NCBI GenBank assembly: GCA_946543095.1 | Contig: CAMNLO010000106.1 | Coordinates: 1-6,128 of the forward strand | Source of the DNA: an uncultured bacterium | GTDB lineage: Bacteria > Bacillota > Clostridia > Lachnospirales > Lachnospiraceae | Direction of reading: 5' to 3' | DNA length: 6,128 nt | Part shown: positions 1-5,192 of the stretch, piece after piece | How the letters are laid out: every line of letters begins with the position of its first letter | How positions within the stretch are numbered: position 1 is the stretch's first letter | Notes under the pieces: model-generated | Told to the model about the DNA's origin: nothing | Databases searched by the model: none | Seen by the model: only the letters and a program-made list of their open reading frames with translations | Program-made: the position numbers and the translations under genes

Positions 1-2235
1 CTCCAGGGGATCCTCCGATAAGGCGGCTTGCGGCTGCCGCTCTGCCTCAGCCCGGGTGCTTTCCTCCATGACGGGAAGCTGTTCCCTTTTCTCAGTCTTT
101 TGCGCTGCGTTATTCTGCGCTGTGCTTTTTTGCACATAGGAAACGGCGGATCTGGGCAGGATGTTCCGCAGCACCCTTTCCAGCTCGCTTAAAACGATGG
201 GCTTTGGAATGAAGCCGTCAAAGCCCTCCTTCAAAAACATCTCCTTTGCCCTGCTGCTGGCATTTGCCGTCAGCGCCACGATGCAGATCTCCCGGTTTCT
301 CCTGGAGCCGGTCTGACGGATCCGGTGCATGGCCTCCACACCGTCCATCTCCGGCATCATATGGTCCATGAAAATGATATCGAAATCGGTGGTCTCGCAC
401 AGCTCCACCGCTTCTCTTCCCCGGGAGGCACAGGTGACCTTCATGCCGTAATTGCCGAAGATCTCCTTTGCCACCACCAGATTCATCCGCTCATCATCCA
501 CTACCAGCGCCTTCAGGTCAGGGAAGCGGACCACCATATCCTCCGGCCCCGTATTCCTTCTGCCCGCGCTGCGTAAGACCTCCACGATCTTCGTGCCGTA
601 GAAGGGCTTGGGCATCACGGTGAGGTGCGTTCCCACAGGCCCTTCGAAGCCCATATCCGCCACCAGCACCACATTCATCCTCTCGGACAGGCCGTCGATA
701 TAGCTTCGGTTTTCCAGGTACTCGCCGGTGCCCACAAACACATGGGTGAGCTCCACATTCTCCATCAGCTTCTCCAGCTCCCGCCGGGACAGGACCCGGT
801 GGAACTCCACAGGCAGCTCCCTGACAAAACAGCTGATCATATCCAGATAGAAATCCCGGATCCTGAGATCCGAGGTGGTTTCAAATCCGAGGAAGCCGGC
901 CACCACATAATCCCCCCCCGCCGACATGCAAGGGCTGTCATCCTTCACCTCCTGGGGAAGGCTCACCAGGACCTTTGTCCCCTGGCCCTCGTGGCTTTCA
1001 ATGGACATCACACCCCGCATGGCTTCCGTGAGGCCGTTGACGATGGGAATGCCAAGGCCGATACCTCCCTCCTCCCTGGAACGCCCGGAATCCGACTGAT
1101 AGAAGCGCTCGTAAACGGCTTCCAGCTCCTCCTCGTTCATCCCGATGCCGGTGTCACAGACCTCCATGATCAGGTTGATGCCGTAATCCCTTCTGACCGG
1201 ATATACATGGAGATAAATGCCGCCGCTTTTTGTGTACTTCGCGGCATTCCGGATCAGATGCCAGAGGATCCGCTTGATCTTGTTCTCGTCTCCCTTCAGC
1301 ACACAGGGGGTACGGGGATCCACATCCACTACCAGCTCCAGACCGGAATTCCCGATGACGGACAGCTGGGTGATAAGATCGTTGATCAGGGACGGGATCA
1401 TATATTCATCATTGTTTGCGATGATTGTCCCCATGTCGATCTCGGTGTAGTCCAGGATATCCCGGATCTGCTCGGAGACCCGGTAGCCCGCCTCGGATAT
1501 GGCCCTCAGCCTGTCTAATGTCTGGCGGGAATACTCCGTGCCCGAATTCACCGCCTCTGTTTCCATGATCTCCGCGATCCCGATGACCGCGCTCACCGGA
1601 GTGCGCAGCTCATGGGACACATTGGCCAGAAAATCATAGACCTTCGCATTCTCTCTTGTCAGCTCTTCGATCTTTTCGTGATAATCCGTTTTCAGCCTGT
1701 CTGTGGTCCCTACGATATGCATCATCAGCAGAACGGAAAGGGCCAGCAGGATGAAAAACTGCAGGGTGCCTGCCAGACTGTATGCATCCGGCAGCTCCTG
1801 CGGCCGGGCGCTCATCATGGCCTGCCGGAACACAAGGCCGAAAAATCCCGTCAGAGCTCCTGCCCAGATCAGCAGTTTTTCATGGGTATACAGAAACAAC
1901 AGCAGCATCACGATAATGACGATGCCGCTTTCGTACACGCTGTACGCCTTCATGCAATAATAAAAAACCAGCAGGATAAAGAATCCGCCGGTGACGTAGA
2001 TCCCTGTCTGCATGGGAACCCTGGCGGAAAGATAAAGGGCATAATTTACAAAATTGCCCACGATGATGATGGGAAACATCCAGAACTCCCATCCCAAAAA
2101 GATGCCAAAGCAGAAGATCACGGCAGAAAACACCGAAGCGGATATGACCATATCCAGGTAAATGCTCCTTAAGATGCGCTCCTCTCTGTATTGCAGGGAC
2201 GGGAGCGCTGCAGCAGATGACTTGCTGTTTTCCAT
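1..2235 (-). CDS. Hybrid sensor histidine kinase with degenerate plus canonical receiver domains (C-terminus cut by window edge)
   Basis: This is a membrane-bound kinase expected to autophosphorylate on histidine and pass phosphate to receiver domains. The frame is open for 745 codons with no stop before the edge. Residues about 25-175 are strongly hydrophobic, reading as about six membrane helices with short loops and no large extracellular sensor. A short charged linker leads to the H-box (HELRTP, His208). The ATPase domain (about 322-427) shows the N-box (HLIRNA, Asn330), G1 box (DTGIG, Asp361), an ERFYQSD F-box and a GIGLG G2 box. Residues about 442-555 form a receiver-like domain in which Gly502 occupies the phospho-Asp position; only Lys543 is kept. 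A complete receiver follows (Asp580/Asp581, phospho-acceptor Asp624, Thr656, Lys678). The tail from about 695 is an Ala/Gln/Glu-rich linker. The ATG has GGAGA 7 bases upstream. It is the second gene after the response regulator, 22 bases away. Family assignment is firm; the signal and partner are unknown. Confidence 0.95.
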   Translation of the reverse strand, partial: MENSKSSAAALPSLQYREERILRSIYLDMVISASVFSAVIFCFGIFLGWEFWMFPIIIVGNFVNYALYLSARVPMQTGIYVTGGFFILLVFYYCMKAYSVYESGIVIIVMLLLFLYTHEKLLIWAGALTGFFGLVFRQAMMSARPQELPDAYSLAGTLQFFILLALSVLLMMHIVGTTDRLKTDYHEKIEELTRENAKVYDFLANVSHELRTPVSAVIGIAEIMETEAVNSGTEYSRQTLDRLRAISEAGYRVSEQIRDILDYTEIDMGTIIANNDEYMIPSLINDLITQLSVIGNSGLELVVDVDPRTPCVLKGDENKIKRILWHLIRNAAKYTKSGGIYLHVYPVRRDYGINLIMEVCDTGIGMNEEELEAVYERFYQSDSGRSREEGGIGLGIPIVNGLTEAMRGVMSIESHEGQGTKVLVSLPQEVKDDSPCMSAGGDYVVAGFLGFETTSDLRIRDFYLDMISCFVRELPVEFHRVLSRRELEKLMENVELTHVFVGTGEYLENRSYIDGLSERMNVVLVADMGFEGPVGTHLTVMPKPFYGTKIVEVLRSAGRRNTGPEDMVVRFPDLKALVVDDERMNLVVAKEIFGNYGMKVTCASRGREAVELCETTDFDIIFMDHMMPEMDGVEAMHRIRQTGSRRNREICIVALTANASSRAKEMFLKEGFDGFIPKPIVLSELERVLRNILPRSAVSYVQKSTAQNNAAQKTEKREQLPVMEESTRAEAERQPQAALSEDPLE

Positions 2236-2242
2236 TCTGATC

Positions 2243-2247
2243 TCTCC
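2243..2247 (-). promoter_or_regulatory. Ribosome binding site of the hybrid kinase
   Basis: On the minus strand GGAGA lies 7 bases before the ATG at 2235, inside the 22-base gap to the upstream gene. It fixes the kinase start, and the short gap supports co-transcription with the response regulator. Confidence 0.7.
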
Positions 2248-2257
2248 GAAGGTTTGT

Positions 2258-3121
2258 TTATTTGCCGATCACGCCCTCGATGGTCTTCAGCAGGCCGTAA
2301 CGGGAAGGGGGCTTTAAAAGGTAGCCCTGGGGCGAAAGCTTCAGCACCTGCTTAATGTGCTCCCTGTCGTTGATCCCCGTGAGAAACACTACCGGCAGAT
2401 CCAGGAAATCCTCATCGGACCGGATCATCTCCAGCGTCTGCCTGCCGTCACATACGGGCATCTCATAGTCCAGCAGAACGATATCCGGCCGATCCTTCAC
2501 AATGCTGGTCATGGCCTTGATCCCCGAGGTCACAAGCTCCAGATCATACTGGTCCTCCAGCATATCCTTCAGGATACGGAGCATCTGGCCGTTGTCATCC
2601 ACCACCAGGATCTTTTTTCTCCTGCGCCGGCCGGGAACAGGTTTCGGCCTGGGCATGACCCTCTCCGTTTTCCCGCTTTCATGTGCATCATAGTGGGAAG
2701 GGAAGGGACTGTCCTCATCCTCCGAAAGAAAGCTGTCATTTTCCTCCGGAAGCGGGGGGTCTCCGGCATCCAGCAGCCTGTTCACCCCTTCAATGATGGA
2801 AGCCTGGGTGATAGGCCTCATCACGTGATCATATTCTTTTCCGCCGTTGAAGGCTTTGATGCGTTCCCTCTCGTCGCTGCTGCCCACGGTCAATACCGGG
2901 ATCATGGAATACCGTCCCCCCAGCACGGAAAAGAACTTGCTGTCCGCTTCATGGATCCCCGCCAGATTCACTACCACCAGATCGGGATCCACCATTCCCA
3001 TCAGCTCCTGCAGTACCTCCGGGTCATTGGATGTGACATGCACCCTGAACTCGCTGGACAGAAGGATCTCCAGCTGCTCCGTGATCCTGTTCACTTTGCC
3101 TATCAGAATTATCTTTTTCAT
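2258..3121 (-). CDS. Tandem-receiver response regulator without output domain
   Basis: This 287-residue protein has two receiver folds. Residues 2-118 form a degenerate receiver: the acidic pair is replaced by IGKVN (7-11), the phospho-acceptor by Asn52 (VVVNLAG), the Thr/Ser position by Gly80, and the lysine by Arg102 (VMRP). An acidic then basic linker follows (about 119-170, with a proline-rich part and RRRRKK at 165-170). Residues 170-287 form a canonical receiver with Asp175/Asp176, phospho-acceptor Asp218 (VLLDYEMP), Thr248 (FLTG) and Lys270 (LLKPP). The protein ends right after this domain, so there is no DNA-binding, GGDEF or other enzymatic output. It most likely acts through protein contacts, as a CheY/Spo0F-like phospho-carrier or an adaptor to the kinase encoded next; that role is inferred. 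It is the first gene of the operon, with AAGGA at 3129-3133 ahead of the ATG. Confidence 0.93.
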   Translation of the reverse strand: MKKIILIGKVNRITEQLEILLSSEFRVHVTSNDPEVLQELMGMVDPDLVVVNLAGIHEADSKFFSVLGGRYSMIPVLTVGSSDERERIKAFNGGKEYDHVMRPITQASIIEGVNRLLDAGDPPLPEENDSFLSEDEDSPFPSHYDAHESGKTERVMPRPKPVPGRRRRKKILVVDDNGQMLRILKDMLEDQYDLELVTSGIKAMTSIVKDRPDIVLLDYEMPVCDGRQTLEMIRSDEDFLDLPVVFLTGINDREHIKQVLKLSPQGYLLKPPSRYGLLKTIEGVIGK

Positions 3122-3128
3122 TTCAGAT

Positions 3129-3133
3129 CCTTT
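3129..3133 (-). promoter_or_regulatory. Ribosome binding site of the response regulator
   Basis: AAGGA on the minus strand lies 7 bases before the ATG at 3121. It supports that start codon. Confidence 0.6.
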
Positions 3134-3193
3134 TCAATCGCCCCAAACGATCGTCAAACCCCTTTTTTGCATTTACTGTTATATACGAAGCGG

Positions 3194-3214
3194 AAAGCGG
3201 TTTTCCCCCGCTTT
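3194..3214. other. Inverted repeat in the leader of the signalling operon
   Basis: A perfect 7-bp stem (AAAGCGG at 3194-3200, CCGCTTT at 3208-3214) encloses a 7-base loop. Read on the plus strand it ends in five T residues, a terminator-like form, but no plus-strand gene ends here. On the minus strand it would sit in the 5' leader of the response regulator mRNA, with no T-run. It could be a leader hairpin or protein site; its function is unknown. Confidence 0.35.
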
Positions 3215-3313
3215 TTCAAAATATCCCAAACGGATTTCGTCAATACGTTTTAAGATATCCCCGCTCAGAGGATCATTGCATATTGAACAAGTGCAGACCG
3301 CAATATTTCCCTT

Positions 3314-3342
3314 ATTATAGTGAATTATAACAAAATAATGAA
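3314..3342 (-). promoter_or_regulatory. Candidate sigma-A promoter(s) of the response regulator-kinase operon
   Basis: Two perfect minus-strand TATAAT hexamers lie 10 bp apart, at 3314-3319 and 3324-3329, within a very AT-rich stretch. The first has TTCATT (3337-3342) at a 17-bp spacing, a weak -35 match. Transcription from here would give a leader of roughly 185 bases. AT-rich DNA produces chance -10 matches, so which hexamer is used, if either, is uncertain. Confidence 0.4.
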
Positions 3343-3444
3343 GTTTTTGCATCTAAATTATTTCACTATTTATATACATCTGTTCTGGTTTTTGTAAATT
3401 TTCAGAATATTTTTAGAAATTATGGATTTATTTGAAAAATACTA

Positions 3445-3482
3445 TTGCATGTTTGACAGGCAGGGGTTATACTAATCATAAG
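3445..3482 (+). promoter_or_regulatory. Candidate sigma-A promoter of the FliD-like gene
   Basis: Two overlapping arrangements are visible. TTGCAT (3445-3450) with 17 bp to TATACT (3468-3473) has a good -10 and a weak -35. A perfect TTGACA (3453-3458) with 18 bp to CATAAG (3477-3482) has a good -35 and a weaker -10. Either would leave a leader of about 130 bases. I looked for the flagellar sigma-28/SigD pattern (TAAA then GCCGATAT) and did not find it. A further TTGCAT (3347-3352) with TATATA (3371-3376) lies upstream at an 18-bp spacing. Confidence 0.45.
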
Positions 3483-3497
3483 CATAGGTATCTATGC
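3482..3497. other. Small inverted repeat at the likely transcription start
   Basis: GCATAG (3482-3487) and CTATGC (3492-3497) form a perfect 6-bp inverted repeat around GTAT. It lies immediately downstream of the candidate -10 elements, so it could be a repressor operator or a 5'-end hairpin. There is no independent support for either reading. Confidence 0.35.
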
Positions 3498-3531
3498 CCA
3501 CTTTGTATCCTTTTTTACAGGACACACATCT

Positions 3532-3551
3532 CAGCCGGAGCAGACCGGCTG
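3532..3551 (+). other. Leader hairpin upstream of the FliD-like gene
   Basis: A perfect, GC-rich 7-bp stem (CAGCCGG at 3532-3538, CCGGCTG at 3545-3551) has a 6-base loop. It lies 63 bases before the start codon inside the predicted untranslated leader. No T-run follows, so it is not an intrinsic terminator. It may affect mRNA stability or translation; it does not match a cyclic-di-GMP riboswitch core. Confidence 0.45.
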
Positions 3552-3554
3552 CCA

Positions 3555-3572
3555 ATGTACAGGGATGTACAG
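3555..3572 (+). repeat. Tandem ATGTACAG pair, 10-bp period
   Basis: ATGTACAG occurs at 3555-3562 and 3565-3572, exactly one helical turn apart, each containing the palindrome TGTACA. The pair lies between the leader hairpin and the ribosome binding site of the FliD-like gene. A third ATGTACAG occurs at 5157-5164 at the end of the second long repeat. The spacing resembles a protein-binding site, but this is inference. Confidence 0.4.
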
Positions 3573-3603
3573 CGTGGGCCAACGCGCCGAATTCAGGGAA
3601 GAA

Positions 3604-3609
3604 AGGAGG
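3604..3609 (+). promoter_or_regulatory. Strong ribosome binding site deciding the start of the FliD-like gene
   Basis: A perfect AGGAGG lies 5 bases before the ATG at 3615. The same frame is open upstream to an ATG at 3432, but that start has no ribosome binding site. It would also add 61 residues of cysteine- and arginine-rich sequence encoded across the promoter region, so 3615 is preferred. Confidence 0.9.
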
Positions 3610-3614
3610 GGTAT

Positions 3615-4919
3615 ATGGCCGGTGTTAACAATGCTGCGTTAAACAACGTCTATAATTATTATCTGACCACATATGCTCCTCAGTCGGGCTCGTCGCGTTT
3701 TGATACCCACAAGAAAAGTGAATTAAAGGGCGTCTATAAATCTATTGTGAATCTGACCCGGAATTCGCCCCTCTATCTGAACGTGCGGGGATCGGATGCC
3801 AGGGAATTCGCCGTCAGCGTCAAGGAGAACGCCCGCAGTCTGCATAATACCATCGCCTCCCTCGGCGGGTCGGAGGAGTCGGATGTCTTAAGCAGGAAAT
3901 CCGCCTATTCCAGCGATGAAGGGGTCCTCACCGCCGAATATATCGGGAAGGATCCGGAGAATGCCGAAAGCTTCTCCCTGGAGATCCGTTCTCTTGCCAG
4001 CGGGCAGCAGAATCTCGGGAAATTCCTGCCGGGAGGAAGGAGCGGACTGACTCCGGACACGTATTCCTTCGACGTGAACGTCAATGACTTAAACTACGAG
4101 TTCCAGTTCAACGTAAACGAAGGAGAGACGGATCTGGATGTCCAGAACCGCTTAAGCCGCCTGATCAACAATTCCAACATCGGACTCCATGCGGATATCC
4201 TGGAGAACGAGGAGGGCTCCACCTCCCTGCGCATTTCTTCCACCGCCTCGGGCCTGCCGGAGGGGAAGGAGCTGCTGTTTAAGATCTCGGATGCGAACAC
4301 CAGCAAGACAGCGGGAGCAGTGGATTATCTGGGGCTGGATCATACCTCCAGAGTGCCGGAAAATGCGGAATTTCTTTTGGACGGTGAGGAATTCCATTCC
4401 TACAGCAATGAGTTCACCGTAGGAAACCAGTTTAAGATCCATCTGAACGGAGCGGCCCCGGACAAAACCGTCACCGTGGGCTTAAAGACCGATATCGACA
4501 GTCTGGCCGGCAATATCACCCAGCTGGTGGGGGGCTACAACGATTTCATCAAAGCCGCCGCGGAGTTCACGGGAAAGCAGGGCAATGTGGCAAGGCTGAC
4601 CCGGGAGATGAGCAGGATCGCCTTCACCTACAGAAACGATCTGGAGGATCTGGGGCTGAACATGGAAGAGGACGGCACCATTTCCGTGGATGAGGAAGCC
4701 CTGCGCATGAGCGCCTCGGAGGCTGACGCAGAGGAGCGCTTCGACAGGATCAGGGGCTTTGCCAATTCCCTGATCAAAAAGACCAATCAGGTGGCGCTGG
4801 ATCCCATGCAGTATGTGGACAAGAAGGTGGTGGCCTACAAGGATCCGGGCGGCACGAACTACCCGAATCCCTATATCACCAGCGCGTACAGCGGGATGAT
4901 GTTCAATTCCTACTGCTGA
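3615..4919 (+). CDS. FliD-like flagellar cap / hook-associated protein 2 family protein
   Basis: FliD proteins form the filament cap that folds exported flagellin. This 434-residue protein shows FliD features: a SLEIRSLASGQQN segment (121-133) like the FliD N-terminal 'VTQLAxAQ' motif; a flagellin/hook-like stretch (about 149-195, YSFDVNVNDLNYEFQFNVN, then LSRLINNSNIGL); an 'ENAEFLLDGEEF' segment (249-260) like FliD 'NAxFxVDG'; and TDIDSLAGNITQLVGGYNDFI (292-312), like the family's 'FVxxYN' region. LEDLGLNMEEDGTISVDEEAL (343-363) matches the usual FliD C-terminal motif. There is no Sec signal or membrane helix, as expected for flagellar type III export. Odd points are the missing FliD start motif (GLDTxxI), a C-terminus ending YSGMMFNSYC instead of the usual coiled end, and Cys434 as the only cysteine. 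It stands alone, divergent from the signalling operon. It could be the true cap or a diverged paralogue, so no symbol is given. Confidence 0.8.
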   Translation: MAGVNNAALNNVYNYYLTTYAPQSGSSRFDTHKKSELKGVYKSIVNLTRNSPLYLNVRGSDAREFAVSVKENARSLHNTIASLGGSEESDVLSRKSAYSSDEGVLTAEYIGKDPENAESFSLEIRSLASGQQNLGKFLPGGRSGLTPDTYSFDVNVNDLNYEFQFNVNEGETDLDVQNRLSRLINNSNIGLHADILENEEGSTSLRISSTASGLPEGKELLFKISDANTSKTAGAVDYLGLDHTSRVPENAEFLLDGEEFHSYSNEFTVGNQFKIHLNGAAPDKTVTVGLKTDIDSLAGNITQLVGGYNDFIKAAAEFTGKQGNVARLTREMSRIAFTYRNDLEDLGLNMEEDGTISVDEEALRMSASEADAEERFDRIRGFANSLIKKTNQVALDPMQYVDKKVVAYKDPGGTNYPNPYITSAYSGMMFNSYC

Positions 4920-4996
4920 GGCTTTTGATTCCGTATCAGTGACGCCTGCAGATGTGCCCCGATCTTGCTGCGAAGGACACTGTGCATGGTATCCAT

Positions 4997-5063
4997 GGAA
5001 GCACTCGCTGCGGGAGAGAATGGTTCATCGCAGGCCGGCTCGTGGCTGCCATGGAAATGCGGA
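4997..5063. repeat. 67-bp direct repeat, copy 1
   Basis: First copy of an intergenic repeat between two convergent genes. It matches copy 2 at 62 of 67 positions without gaps. The core from 5022 to 5052 is identical in both copies and contains a possible hairpin (GCAGGCC pairing with GGCTGC, with one bulged G). The differences lie at repeat positions 9, 10, 22, 25 and 57. Confidence 0.85.
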
Positions 5064-5090
5064 CAATACTCCCGAATGCTTCAGGGGCCA

Positions 5091-5157
5091 GGAAGCACGT
5101 GCTGCGGGAGAAAAAGGTTCATCGCAGGCCGGCTCGTGGCTGCCATAGAAATGCGGA
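5091..5157. repeat. 67-bp direct repeat, copy 2
   Basis: Second copy, 94 bp downstream of the first. Here positions 5094-5103 form a perfect 10-bp palindrome (AGCACGTGCT) that is broken in copy 1. On the minus strand the hairpin-capable core is followed about 7 bases later by five T residues, so this copy might weakly terminate Glf transcription; copy 1 lacks the T-run. No start site or family resemblance suggests the repeat is coding. It could be a dispersed intergenic element or a local duplication. Confidence 0.85.
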
Positions 5158-5192
5158 TGTACAGATGGCGCAGATGGTGCTTTGGATCTCTT

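Larger units (their letters stand above)
4920..5192. other. Intergenic region between convergent genes
   Basis: Apart from the two 67-bp repeats, no gene is supported in these 273 bases. No clear intrinsic terminator follows the FliD-like stop codon at 4917-4919. The short open frames here run through both repeats and show no ribosome binding site or recognisable protein. Confidence 0.6.

Noticed and set aside
625..1518. Long plus-strand open frame opposite the histidine kinase
   Set aside because: It is a His/Pro-rich antisense shadow; the minus strand encodes clear kinase and receiver motifs across the whole stretch.
3194..3216. Intrinsic terminator on the plus strand
   Set aside because: Stem and T-run resemble one, but no plus-strand gene ends upstream, so it is listed only as an inverted repeat of unknown role.
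2357..3253. Long plus-strand open frame opposite the response regulator
   Set aside because: Antisense shadow of a gene with conserved receiver motifs; no ribosome binding site and no recognisable protein family.
3432..3614. 61-codon N-terminal extension of the FliD-like protein from an upstream in-frame ATG
   Set aside because: It runs through the promoter elements, lacks a ribosome binding site and reads as unstructured Cys/Arg-rich sequence, while the ATG at 3615 has a perfect AGGAGG.
3480..3614. Cyclic-di-GMP riboswitch in the leader of the FliD-like gene
   Set aside because: The conserved GEMM core and its GACGCAAAG-type segment are absent; only short simple hairpins are seen.
4997..5157. 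CRISPR array
   Set aside because: There are only two imperfect copies, the unit is too long for a CRISPR repeat, and there are no cas genes.
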